64,000 nucleotides of DNA from Bemisia tabaci (taxonomy: Eukaryota > Arthropoda > Insecta > Hemiptera > Aleyrodidae), in NCBI RefSeq assembly GCF_918797505.1, contig NC_092795.1, positions 28,569,131 to 28,633,130 on the forward strand, given 5' to 3'. This document shows, piece after piece, positions 10,460 through 21,163 of the stretch (positions are counted from its first letter, which is position 1; every line of letters begins with the position of its first letter). Below the pieces are notes generated by a model. It was given only the letters and a program-made list of their open reading frames with translations, searched no databases and was not told the DNA's origin. The translations under genes and the position numbers were made by a program.

Positions 10460-11430
10460 ATTATTTATTTAATTTATTAAAATTAATTTCGCCGCCCTCC
10501 GAGGTTTTGACATATGAACGGAACGCTTAAAACATTACTTTCATTTTAATTCAACAAATAACAACATAACAAACGAAAAAACAGGACAATCGTAATAACA
10601 AGAAATATCCCAATTCCTACTAGGAATAACAAGACTCTGGAGAAGGAGGCAGCGAGGGTAATGGTCCTTGTCCTACTGTATCTTGGGGATCGGCAATGGA
10701 GAATTCTCCGGACACCAACGTTCGTCCAACGATTGAGTACTTGATGCAGAACTAAATTAGCCTCACTGATACAGTAAAGGGTAGTGCGTAAGTGGACATA
10801 GTGAACATACATTTCGCTTTATTTTACAGAATATAATACAGTATTTTAAAGGTGTAATCTATTCGGCTTCTAGAAGAGGAAGGGGATAGATTTTCTTTCG
10901 TTTTCCCTTAGAAATTTGCTTTGAGGTTTGGCAATTAATGAATGTAGTACTATTTCTTCCTGACATTCAATCGGGTTAGAAATGTGTTCTCGCAGGGTAA
11001 CTTTACATTGAATTTGTCGCATTTTGCGTGAAGAGTTGGTCTATGAAAAATATGAGATTTCATCATCTAGTTCCCACTCTTCAAAGACACATGGCGCAAA
11101 TGTTTCCGGACTTTGGCCATTCGGACAGTCGGACAATATCTTAACATACAGTCCCTGTTTGCTGAAAAACACACAAGATAATTAATTAATTGATGATAAG
11201 ATTCTCAATAGGTGAAGCTTCCAATAATAATATTACATGCTGGTTAATGGCACAGACACAAATGGAATGAGTCCTCATGAGCCTGCTAGAACGCACTACT
11301 TTCTAGGTACCAGGACAGGTGCCTTACCTGGTTCCAGGTACAAAAGAGAGAGAAACCAATGTTCGCCTTAGGCTGGTTTTGCCTAATGAAAAAACGGATT
11401 TTTTTGCTCTTCATGCAAAGTTAATTGTTG
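10460..11430. other. non-coding stretch, no gene seen
   Basis: AT-rich sequence. A short imperfect palindrome (ggtaccaggacaggtgcctta with cctggttccagg) lies near 11307-11338. No supported gene. Confidence 0.4.
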
Positions 11431-11439
11431 CACAGTTAA

Positions 11440-11790
11440 TTACGCAGTAATTTGCACTTTATTTGAAAAAGTCAGAAACTTCTGAAACATCTTTTCCTCT
11501 AGAAACGGCTTCACTCGTTCAAAACCTTTATCGAGAATAAAAATGTCTCCTTCTCTAAAGACTGCCTTAAAATCGTTGGGTTTCGCAATTACTCTCATTA
11601 TGTCGGAGGCGGAGATGCTACCGGCCCACAGCTCCATAGGTCCGAAAATATCAATTATTAATCCGTTCGTGGAGATGGCTACCTGCCTACCATCAGCTTT
11701 ACATAATTTCTCTTCTTCTGCCCGCTGTAAGTTTTCCTCTGGAATCGGAAGTGGTTCCTCTTTACCAAGTACGAATAAGTACCGTCCCAT
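11440..11790 (-). pseudogene. DDE transposase fragment (DDE_Tnp_4-like)
   Basis: The minus-strand frame contains VAISTNGLIIDIFGPMELWA, then SASDIMRVIA, then GDIFILDKGFERVKPFLEE. The pattern 'T-x-G-x-I-x-D-x-x-GP ... D ... GD-x-F-x-x-D-+-GF' matches the middle of DDE-superfamily endonucleases encoded by PIF/Harbinger-like and related transposons. The N-terminal domain and the region with the last acidic residue are missing. A single exon or a truncated copy; the exact superfamily is uncertain. Confidence 0.55.
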
Positions 11791-12095
11791 ACTGTTATCA
11801 GCTTGTCTTCATCGGCAGCAAATTAAGTTAGAATTTACAAACAAAGTAACAAAAGGAACTTCTTCCTCCTTTTTTTAAGTTTCTGTTAAGTTTTTTCAGA
11901 TAAAATCTTGCTTGAAACTGAAACTCCCTTTTGCACTAAATACTTAGCATTTAGCTTAGTTGATAAATTAGCTTCACATACTAATAAAATTGTTTTAAAA
12001 AATAATGATACCCTGGGGGGAAGATATAAACATATGAATATCCCAACAAAATTAATTAAATATAACAACTTAATACAAGTAGAATGTAAAACCAA

Positions 12096-12120
12096 TCGAT
12101 CAATCAATCAATCAATCAAC
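12096..12120. repeat. short (ATCA)n microsatellite
   Basis: About five consecutive tcaa units (atcgatcaatcaatcaatca...). No coding or regulatory role is visible. Confidence 0.8.
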
Positions 12121-12410
12121 TAGATCAATAAAACCAGAAATTGATTGGAAATTAAAACAGAAGTCGCCAAAACATGGTTGTAATAAAAGTAATATAAATA
12201 AAGAAATTGTGAAAGAGATCGAAAAAAAAATTGGGCACCGGAGGCCTGGATTTCATCCATCTCAGTCATCACTTAACTCGAACTTTACGTCCTGTTGGGT
12301 GCTCTGCTCGAAGCACAAGCTGAGCCTACTCCGCAGGAAAGAAAATTAATTCGGCAGACGAACTGGTAATAAGGATATCCTTATCAGACAGCGGTTGAAT
12401 AGCGTCTGAA

Positions 12411-12836
12411 TATAGGCTTGCGTTGAAATTTTCTGACTTAGACCTTGATGTCACGTACAAAAAAGGTAAGCTGAACGTAATTGCGGACGCTCTCTCCAGG
12501 ACAATGCCGGAGAAAGCTCACATTTTGTTAGTCTCACTGAGGAAAGAAAACATGCCACAGGCTCAGGCCCAAGACGCCGAGATGTCGGTGATGTTGCAAG
12601 CGCTGCGTGATCCAGAATCGGTCACTGCCGCTCTGAGGCGAAAAAGTCGTCAATTTTTCTTATCCGAGGACGGCACTTTGTACAGAAAGAAATTCGGCTC
12701 CGATGGTAGAGACCGTCTCTTGTGCTTACCGAAGTGTTTCCGACCCGATGTTTTGAAGGCTTTTCACGATGACTTATTTGAGTCAGCTCACCCCGGGATT
12801 TTTATGCATCTTGCAAGCTCTTGGCCCAAGAGCTGA
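12411..12836 (+). pseudogene. Ty3/gypsy pol fragment (RNase H end to integrase start)
   Basis: The frame begins LALKFSDLDLDVTYKKGKLN and VIADALSRT, the hallmark end of the RNase H domain in Ty3/gypsy pol. It continues through a linker (EDGTLYRKKFGSDGRDRLLC) to LKAFHDDLFESAHPGI, which corresponds to the first His pair of the integrase HHCC zinc finger. After HPGIF the frame loses homology. There is no LTR, protease, RT or integrase core nearby, so this is an isolated fragment. Confidence 0.75.
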
Positions 12837-13494
12837 TCTTTTTTGAAAAAATTCCGCGATTCGTCCCGATCAGCACATTATTCTCGCCCAATATTTTTTC
12901 GCACACGAATAATTTTTCAGCAATAACCTGGGTAATAAATAAATCACGATCACAATCAAACTCACGGCTGCTCGATTCATGGTATTCCACAGCGGCTTCC
13001 GACAAAAGTTCAATTTCGATACGCGAAAATGATTACTTGTGCAGTCACGGATATTCGAAATTTGACTGATCGTCATCTTTCAAAGAATCTTCCAAGGATT
13101 ATCTCTAGTATGTTACTTCTACAAACATTAAAAATAGGAATCGCTGAAACCTGATAAAAGATAAGATTTTTTATCATATGTATGTTACAAGCAGATCCCG
13201 ATTTCTGGGCGGATCGCGATCCTTTTTTTGGGGGCAAATCGATCCGCCCAAGAGAGATTGGGCAAATTCGAATTCAAAGAAGAAAAAAAGAAATTGAACA
13301 GGAAGTTCTGACATTTATGAAGATTATTTGTTTCCGCAAAAAATTAGTAAAACGTATAAACAGTGACATTCAATACACAATCAACACACAATACACAGTG
13401 TCATTCACAGGTCGCAATCAGTACTACATGGAAATATTTGCGCGTGAAAAAGTTTTTATAGTAATTGTACAGTGAAGTATAAATGAAAATTGAC

Positions 13495-13827
13495 CTACCT
13501 TAGCGTAATCGCTAGCTGCTCTTTCGTTGAGATAGAATCCCGCACACGATTCGTTGATTGAGTCCTGATATCCTCCTCTATTAGCCCCAGGACATGATCA
13601 AATTCCTCCTTGGTCAACCGGAAGTATTCCCTAAATTTCCGGTCATCTTCTTCCAGATGCCTCTGGACTAGGGTATGGTAAGCCCCCTCAGTTTTCCGAT
13701 TAAGGAATAATAATACCTCCGATTGTCTCTCCTTTGAATGTTGGAGGAGAAGCAGTAGTAAATTTTTTTGCTTTTTCAACGAATTTAGAAGGAGTTTAAT
13801 TTTAACCGTTCTTCTCTGCTTATCCAT
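13495..13827 (-). pseudogene. PIF/Harbinger transposase N-terminal exon
   Basis: The frame begins MDKQRRTVKIKLLL and holds TEGAYHTLVQRHLEEDDRKF, REYFRLTKEEFDHVLGLIEE and ISTKEQLAITLR. This is the usual N-terminal module of Harbinger/HARBI1-like nucleases, which in complete proteins is followed by a DDE domain. On the minus strand the frame ends at a strong donor (aag|gtaggt), so this is probably exon 1. I found no downstream DDE exon before the gypsy fragment. Confidence 0.65.
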
Positions 13828-14036
13828 TCCAAGCCAAATAAATTAATAAAAGAAACAAGAAAACATAATACACAGAAACGCTGCAGTGCCCGACCTCGTG
13901 GTTCTAAGAATTTGAGCTTAGCAGTTTAATTTAAGTAATATTATGAACATAATAAGAACTATAATGTAGTTTTTAACATCAGAAAACCTGATTGCGTCCG
14001 GAACGCTGAAGGCGCTACATATAGAGCGTAACTAGG

Positions 14037-14822
14037 TGATACGGATTTTCGATTGTACGATTACCTGGAGGATCAGCGGAATTATCAACTTCACTTTTTC
14101 AAATTTTTGCTTAAAAGCAGTCTGGCTGGAACCATCCATCCCCTATTTGCTTAACAACTGTGACTCTTCAGTGAAAGTTTCATTTTCTGCACTGATGCTT
14201 TTCAAAATTCTTTTGGTGGTGTGATCCAGCAATGCCTGAAGTTTTATTTCCGCACGTGTCTCGGAAATTTCCATCGCGCTTTTTAGAGGATAGCAATCAC
14301 TTTTGGCTAAACCTATTTGATAATATGACGGACAAAGCTCATTTCCATATTCGACGGAACATTCTTTCAGTCCTCTGTACTTCCTTTTCGACAAATTTAA
14401 AGCTACGTAAATTGATAATGCTCGTTCTTTACACACACTTTTTTTCTTCTCTCCTTTTCCTTCGCAGAAGTTGATCATTTCTTTAGCTTTCTCTGGGTTT
14501 TGCATCAAATTGAAATAGCTTTGGCGCAATCTAAATTATCCGAGGTATTAAATTTGGTTTTACTTGCGTGCCAAGAGTTCGTCCAGAGAATTATTGTTCC
14601 TGAGGGATACGGTTCTTCTACGTTTTTGCCTTTCACTTAGCTCTGCAAAAAGCCCATGTTCAATCGGTTTAGCAGAACAGAAGGGCATGATGGTTCCATA
14701 TTGTCTTGAAAATCAACTACCTCGGGTTCAGGGTTATATATCAGCTCATTTGACAGCCATTTGTCAAACTTTTTCAAGAAAGCATCTCCCTTCTTAGAAG
14801 CACTTGTACACACAAGTATCAA
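14037..14822 (-). pseudogene. Transib/RAG1-like transposase, N-terminal part, degenerate
   Basis: On the minus strand this reads: a start region (14822-14637, KKGDAFLKKFDKWLSNELIY); then, after a +1 shift, ELSERQKRRRTVSLRNNNSL; then 14529-14143 with LSKRKYRGLKECSVEYGNEL, CPSYYQIGLAKSDCYP and EIKLQALLDHTTKRILKSIS. After an in-frame TAG comes GMDGSSQTAFKQKFEK. The last block corresponds to the family's first catalytic Asp region (xCDGSSG-x-KQKF). I base the family on remembered Transib/RAG1-like proteins of arthropods and cnidarians. A donor-like gtaatc follows. The second Asp and the Glu exons are not found nearby. Confidence 0.6.
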
Positions 14823-15235
14823 GAATAAATATCAGCCATAATTGCCTGTGGATAGTCGTGGATTCGCGACATTCATCGATTTTTGTCCAAAAAAGTCAGA
14901 CCGCACGAGCTGTAAGAGAAATTGAAGAGAAAATTCACGAAAACACCTCATTTCAATATCGAGTAATTTTTAATAAAAACACCTAAAAACATGCATTTAC
15001 ACTAGTAAGTCGGCAAAAGTAAGGTCAAAATCGGATTCTACGATGAAAATACATAGTTAGTTTAAAAACAACATATAGCACAGTTAGTACATAAAACAGT
15101 TAGTCCATAAATTATAAACAGTTAGTTTTAAACAGTTAGTACATAAATAGTTTCTAGCATTTTGACGTGCAGTTCCAACAAGGGCAAGAGATATAGCTCA
15201 AGGAAGCTGCGGAGGAAGTCCACGACCGGGCAAAC

Positions 15236-15430
15236 CTACGTTTCGTTCCAGTGTACGGCGGTGCCCATGATGGTTGCGGCTTTCTGAGCTACTTCGGCAG
15301 CCGTCCGGCCATCGATGCAGTACCCGACGTCGTCCGCGGAGGCAAACACCTTGCAGTCTGGAGGGAGGACCTTTCTTAGAAGCGTATCGGCGATGAGGTT
15401 CCAAGCTTCAGGACCTCTGACGGAGCCTTG
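15236..15430 (-). pseudogene. R1-like reverse transcriptase fragment
   Basis: Only the part from the B motif (PLQGSVRGPEAWNLIADTLL) to a motif C-like SADDVGYCIDG remains, followed by AAEVAQKAATIMG. The usual F/Y before ADD is Ala-Ser here (FASADD), so the active-site loop is altered. It is similar in layout to the larger R1-like RT at 3.2-4.1 kb. It ends abruptly in the short gcgc-rich repeat at 15440-15530. Confidence 0.7.
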
Positions 15431-15435
15431 GAGGG

Positions 15436-15530
15436 GCCGGAACCCAAAAGCGCATATGCGCCAAAAAGAGAACCCAAAAGCGCACCTGCGCGCCAAAGAA
15501 GTGTCATTAGAGCACAACCTAAAAGCGCAC
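15436..15530. repeat. three short direct repeats, aac(c/t)caaaagcgca
   Basis: The phrase aacccaaaagcgca occurs twice and aacctaaaagcgca once within about 95 bp, separated by gcgccaaa-type spacers. This marks the break of the R1-like fragment. Confidence 0.6.
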
Positions 15531-15669
15531 GGTGACAAAGGTCGGCGAATAATTGTTAAAAATAATGGCAACGTTGCTTACTTCTAAGTTGATATTAACG
15601 ATGAGAGCGTGCAGCGTAGTCAAAGATATTGAAGATAGTGGGTATGGGTTGGTAGAAGGTTCCCAAATT

Positions 15670-16599
15670 TTACTTCTCTACAAAAAAAGTAAAATCTAGG
15701 AGCTTCCCCCCCCCCTTGCCCGTTTTTTGGGACCTGGCTGCTCTCAGCTCTGCAATGTCCTCAGGCAGGGCCGCTCGCTCGCGGAGCAGCTCGTCTTTTA
15801 ACGCATTTTGCTCCGTTCGCCAGCGGCGGAACTGGAGGACCTCATGGTCCCGCTGCTCGCGCAGCTTCCCCAGCTCCACCTGGGCCGCCTCAAGAGCGGT
15901 CAGGGCGTCGCGGCAGGTTCATATTAACTCCTCACGTTTTCTTTGTGCTACCTGTGCCTTTTGGGCTGTAGCTTTTTCGGCTAGCTTTTGGAACACCTCC
16001 GCGCCAGCGTGTTCGACTTGTGGAGGGGGCGTTTTTGGCTTTTCAAAAAACCCGTGTAGCAAAGAGTAGTGCCGCCCTCCCCAGGACTGGCACACTCGCG
16101 GGGATCTGCATGCTGGTAGGCGGTGGGAACCAAAGCAGCTGACGCACCTCCCCGCCGCAATCGCCCTTTCGTAACGACCCGCGGGGGTGCAGGATGATAA
16201 CTCCGGGCACCGGTGCGAAATGTGCTTGTCGCCACAAAAATTACAGGCGGTTGCGGCCGGTGGCTGGCCTGAGCGATAGGTAGCGATAGGTGGAGGGTTG
16301 ACGCGGGGGGCGAGTTGATTAGCGGGAGAAACAGGTAGGATGGCGGAAGAAGTAGCGGGGTGGTTAGCGAGATGAGAAGCGGAGGGAGTGCTCTCTTGCG
16401 GTACCGGGGTTGTGTCCTCCGCGAACGTCTGGAGATGGTACTTTTTGACGAGGCGCGGGAGGCAATTGCTTGGTCCGGTATGCCATTGCCAGCCCTCTGG
16501 AGCGGGCTCTTGCGGGGATCGGCACTCGAGCAGGTCGGCCGACGGTGCATAGAGCGTGCATATGTCACTCATGACAGCAAAACTTTCGCAATCACTCAT
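15670..16599 (-). pseudogene. BEL/Pao gag-like ORF with zinc knuckles and a coiled coil
   Basis: One frame from 16599 to 15670 has a single in-frame TGA near 15919-15921. In order: a Pro/Ser-rich part; a first knuckle CNFCGDKHISHRC (C-x2-C-x3-H-x4-C); a second CVSCFGSHRLPAC; a third degenerate one, CQSWGGRHYSLLH, in which the second Cys is Trp. This triple arrangement, ending HYSLLH, is characteristic of BEL/Pao gag. Past it, where a protease would be expected, lies a charged coiled coil (RWRTEQNALKDELLRERAAL). No protease, RT or LTR was found. The Trp substitution and the missing pol argue for a dead copy. Confidence 0.65.
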
Positions 16600-17301
16600 G
16601 ACCGCAAAACTTTCGCATAATGAAGATTGTCTACTTCCTTGTCCCTTGTATACTTGATTGTCCCTTCATCTACTTGCTATTTCCACAAACGCAATTGTCT
16701 GTCACTTTTTAGCGTGGAACAATGTTTTTTAAGGGTACTAAAGCTCCACTTGGGATGAGCTCTGGATAGGTCCACTACTTTTTTCTAACTGTAAAAGGAA
16801 CATTATCGGACGATGAAACTATTTCCTCCTCGTAGTCTAAATCAGGGTCATCACAAGAAGAATTTTCCGTTTCACTTTCCCGGTCACTATCATACGCGGT
16901 GTCGTTTTTGACGTCCATTACTTCATCTTCGAGGAAAAGTCCAGATTCCTCGTAAAATCGATGTTCGTTTAAAATTTCTATGAGCATTTTGGCAAGTTTT
17001 TGGCCTGAAAGTTTCGATTTTCCGGAAAATGGTCCTTCTCCACAGCCTGTAACAAGTTGCCGATCCCGCAAGGTTTTCATCACGATAAAAAAATCCATCC
17101 GAAATTTCGCGACCATTGACACCGTTAGTTCGACTATGAAGGGGGGGGGGGGGGGGTCCTTCAAAACTGGTGAAAATGCCGAACTGCTGCTCACTACATC
17201 GTACGATGTTTTAAGTTTCAATGCATTAAATGTGATTCGATGTGAAGTGCTGTTGCGGAATATGTGTGAGAATACAAAATTCGATCGTAAAAAGTGGTCC
17301 C

Positions 17302-17375
17302 TTCGCCCTGGAATCGGACCCGGGACCGCCCGCTTCCGGGGCGAGCGCTCTACCTTGAGCCACCGCCCAATGTGG
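17302..17375 (-). repeat. tRNA-derived SINE head or tRNA pseudogene
   Basis: On the minus strand, box A-like tggctcaaggtagagcg and box B-like ggtccgattcc are correctly spaced. A D-stem (gctc/gagc) and an anticodon arm (ctcgc/gcggg) can be drawn, with CGG in the anticodon position. Position 33 is C rather than T, the T-stem has a mismatch, and no 7-bp acceptor stem can be formed. I therefore call it a tRNA-like pol III promoter of a SINE rather than a working tRNA. Confidence 0.5.
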
Positions 17376-17429
17376 GAAGACCCACAAAATAACCCCTCAA
17401 ATAAACCCGAATAAGCTTGACTAATCATG

Positions 17430-18770
17430 AGTAAAGCTACAAGGCCAAGCTGCCAGGCTTTATTCGAAAATCAGCCAAGGAAGAGAAAGAGAAATGATCA
17501 GGACAGCAAAAGGGTAGTAAGCCCTAGCCAAACTCACATTCAAGAACCTATCCCTAATTTCTTTAAATCAGTCAACTAATATCACAGACAAACTTAAACA
17601 ACTAAAATTAAGCAAAATCTAAACTGAAGACAAAATCAGGTGATTCCGGGGACTGATTTGCGGTCAAGAAACCCCAGGGAGTTTGCCGCAAACAAACTAC
17701 CTTCAGAAAATGTCAAAATCGGGAGTGAACTTTGGGAAGTGCTCTGCCTATTTCAAATTGACAATTGATAATTACTGGAAACTTGTCACTCGTCAGATTG
17801 TACTGCATCAAGCAAACTGCACAAGGAAATAAACAATGAACCCCACAAAATCACAAATTATACACAACAAAAGGAAAAGATATTTCGATGAGAGGAGACG
17901 TGTGTGAGAGAGAGACAATAGATAGACTGTATTCATGCCTGAATGGCTTCAGCAGAAAAGACATTATCACAGATATAGATTACTTGGATAGGCAAATAGC
18001 ACAGAAACACAACTTTGGCTAAAATGGACTCATGGTGTCGCACATTCGCGTACAGCTCGCTCCTGAGGAGGCGTCGTCCGCGTTGTCCTCTTCTTCTTGA
18101 TTAACAGACTCTGTCATTAACATCAGGTTCGACTGAAAAAAGTAAATCATTGAATTGAAACTCGAAACTGCGTATATGCACTCACGCGCTCTAAACAAGA
18201 CTTTTTGGGATTTTTTGGGAGTGTTTCCAGAGCGCATTGGAAAAAGCAAAAAAATACGGGTCCAATGGGTTCATTCAAAGAGTGCGTACGAATTATTTCA
18301 GCCCGATCGGAGGCGGCAGCTTGGGAAATTCCCCTTGTCAGGCAGAATACCACACTCTCCTAATCATACACTCTTTGATGTAAAACCATAGGAGTAACGC
18401 ATAACGCTTGAGGCGCGAAGCGCTTCAGGGGGTTGGACCCAGGACCGGATTTACCTACTCTCCGCCCATGGGCCGCCTGTATTTTGCCGCCCCCTTCTCA
18501 TTCGTTTCTAAACATCAGTAAAAACCATCAAGTAGACGTGCCGGAGGGTAAGGGGTGCATAAGGCGCGTTTACTCGTGTTGGACACATTTTGTGCGAAAG
18601 CCCTGTCAGCACTACTAACAAAAATTCACGGAGCTTCGCGCGAAAGTTAAGTTCCGTAAACCTAAATCTGTGTGAACAAAGTCTTCCATTTGTAAGAAAT
18701 GAACGTAAAAATTATGCAAGAACAAACATAAATATGGTTTAATATTAATTTTAACTTCCGCCGCCGCGCT
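17430..18770. other. non-coding stretch, no gene seen
   Basis: Only short overlapping frames without motifs. A mixed-composition part near 18410-18610 (cttgaggcgcgaagcgcttc) looks repeat-like. I see no splice-supported exon. Confidence 0.4.
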
Positions 18771-18777
18771 GACCGCA

Positions 18778-18850
18778 ATGTGTTTGGCGCAATGCGTGAA
18801 GTATTCCTACAGTCTTGTAGGCGCTATGCGTTTCACGCCGACCGTGGTGT
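18778..18850. repeat. partial copy of the gcgcaatgcgtgaagtat repeat
   Basis: gcgcaatgcgtgaagtattcc and tgtaggcgct match the centre of the longer repeat at 51.66 and 54.15 kb. It is a diverged, truncated relative. Confidence 0.55.
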
Positions 18851-19009
18851 TGCTGGAGGGTTGTAGCGTTACTTCACAAAACTGCACTATTTTCTTTGTT
18901 TTATATCTAAATTTTTCTCCAGTGGCATTAATTACTTTGGCACAATGGATTTTTTTCTCCTCGTTGAACTTCGTTTTGCTTGCAAATATCAACTCTTCTG
19001 TTGTATGTT

Positions 19010-19095
19010 CAGACCGAAGATCCTCTGTTAAACGTATTTTGTGTCTGTTTTCAGACCGAAGATCCTCTGTTAAACGTATTTTGTGTCTGTTACTG
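19010..19095. repeat. 42-bp unit in two tandem copies
   Basis: The phrase cagaccgaagatcctctgtt plus aaacgtattttgtgtctgtt occurs twice back to back. The minus-strand frame across it repeats RHKIRLTEDLRSE. No function is visible. Confidence 0.8.
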
Positions 19096-19301
19096 TACAT
19101 CGAAAATTGACTCGAGGATGGAGAACACTCACATTCCAACCAATATTCACATTTTTTGAGAAAATGTGCTTTGTGCCTCCCCGCGGTTTGCCATCTTTGT
19201 TTAAGCTTATGGCTCAAGTCCTTACATATATAGTCTCACATTTTTCATTAATTATCACTTGATGTTCAGTGCTTAATAAATGCACTAGTTCTGAGGGGTA
19301 A

Positions 19302-19545
19302 CCGATCCTGATATTTTTAGCACAAATGAGTTCGAACACTTGGAGTCTTGTCGGGTTAATCGATGTCATAATCAAGGAAAAACACAACGTAAACAACGAC
19401 ACTAGACTTAATACTGCATCCAGTAGCTTTGTTTACAAAATAAAGGAAATAATAACCGAGGAGCACAAACGCATGAGTGCTGAAATTGAAAACCTGTTGG
19501 AAACAGAGACCGATGGAGTGAAAAACAAACATACTTTGACGTGTA
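19302..19545 (+). pseudogene. Transib/RAG1-like transposase, part 1 (before insertion)
   Basis: The plus-strand frame contains MSSNTWSLVGLIDVI, then TASSSFVYKIKEIITEEHKR and ending THTLTC-like residues (KNKHTLTC). It stops inside the TA-flanked insertion at 19546. If the insertion and one TA are disregarded, the frame continues exactly into 28575 at the MIDGQVCNAVTN block. In the family, that block holds the second catalytic Asp (equivalent to the DxxK/VxxLE region of RAG1). Assignment is by remembered family pattern. Confidence 0.6.
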
Positions 19546-20360
19546 GGGTAGACTGGGGTTAAGTGGGCACCATTTTGTTTGAAAAATCATAAAACAAATT
19601 TGGTGATAGATAGAGTTAATCTTAAAAGTACAATGTCTTCAGTATAATGTAAGGTATCTGCAAAAAATAGTATTATTCATTTTTTTAAATTTCTTCACGG
19701 TCAAAATTTAGATTTTGTAAAAAATGGGAAAGTGTTAGCCCACCCAGTTAACCCACCCCACGGGGTTCACTGGGCACTGGGGGTGGGTTGACTGGACACT
19801 AAGATGAAAAAGCATACTTTTGAAAGAGGAAACTTTTATTAAGTCAAATGAACAAGTGGAAAAGTCTTGAAAATTAAAGAAATACATCTGAGGATGATTT
19901 TTTGTTTGTCTTAATACTTATATTATATACATTTTCACTAAGAGATACGGAAAACTTATTTCAATGACTTCTGAATAGGTCTCATGGTTGGCTGTCCTTT
20001 TTCTCCTTTTAGTTGTTAAAATACTGCAATTAAAAACAAAAAACAAGTTTTAGAGAATGTTATGGCTAACTTGTAATCTATGGGGTTAACTGGGAATGCC
20101 CTCTTTAATCCCGTTTGGTAGTGTTCAGTTAACCCCATTTCGGAATTTCAGAGAAAAAAAATCATAAATAGTACTCAATTGGAATAATTACCAAAGTAAT
20201 CACTGGAAATAGTACATAAAACTATAGATGAAACAATTAAGCACTTACCAAAGCCTTCCTCAAAAGCTAGATATGTCATTTGGGCTTCAGCTCACAGCAC
20301 CGGGAATTTACTTTTCGCCCCACGAAACACGTTTGTAAACATGTATGTATAAAGTCGCTT

Positions 20361-21163
20361 TTATAGCGCTCTTTGGCGCTCTGCGACCCCTAGCCGCCAA
20401 AGTCCCCTATCCTCCCAAAGCCCTTCAGGGAGTTGACAAACCCTCATTTCTTCTAAAATCCCCTGTCGCCACCCTTTCACTGGGCGTCCCCTTCGTCTCC
20501 TTCCAGGAGGAACCCAATCAAGCAACTTCTTTGGCAGCCTTTCGTCCGTCATTCTATTGACATGACCATACCGGACAAGCTGTCTGGTCATGACGTCGAA
20601 TATGATGTCATCTTCGACTCCCATGATCTGACGCACTCTTTCATTGCGGACCCGATCTCTCCTAGAAATTCCAGCAGACCTCCTCCAGAAATCCATCTCC
20701 GTTGCTCTTAGCATCCCCTTTGTCCGCTCCTTCAGCTGCCAAACTTCACATCCATATGTAAGAATACTCTTGACTACAACGTCGTAAATTCTCCTCTTGT
20801 TCTCCTTGGAAATCCGAGGGTCCCAGAGGATTCCATTTAACATCGCTGTAGCCTTCCTTGCCAGGGTGTTTCTTTCCTTAATCGCTTGATCAGTTCTTCC
20901 ATCCTGGGTCAACCGCACTCCCAAGTACTTATAGTGCTCGCAGCCTTTGATCTGCTGCCCATCCTCCAACTCAATGCTTTGCTGATCACCGCCAAAAGTC
21001 ATCTTCTCAGATTTGGATATGCTGACTTCCAGACCCCACTTCCGATACTCTTCTACTAACTTGCGCATCATGTATTCCGCGTCGTCTTGATCTTGAGCAA
21101 CCACCACCTGGTCATCAGCAAAGCACAGAGTGAACAGAGTTACAAGATCACCCAAGGGGACAC
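20361..21163 (-). pseudogene. RTE-like LINE ORF, part 3: RT motif C to C-terminus
   Basis: The part after the foldback insertion starts within GDLVTLFTLC. It then has motif C FADDQVVVAQDQDDAEYM, motif D KSEKMTFGG, motif E YKYLGVRLTQDG, and a C-terminal domain with YGCEVWQLKERTKGMLRA, YGHVNRMTDERLPKK and RRRGRPVKGWRQGI. No frame damage is evident. The first ORF methionine in this segment (at 21269) belongs to the insertion, not to the LINE. Reading continues from the part at 23018-24251. Confidence 0.85.

Noticed and set aside
17302..17375. Functional tRNA gene
   Set aside because: No 7-bp acceptor stem, C at position 33, mismatched T-stem.
16775..17428. 217-codon minus-strand frame
   Set aside because: It crosses the tRNA-like element and a G homopolymer. 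The acidic C-terminal part (DDPDLDYEEE) is protein-like, but there is no supporting exon or family.
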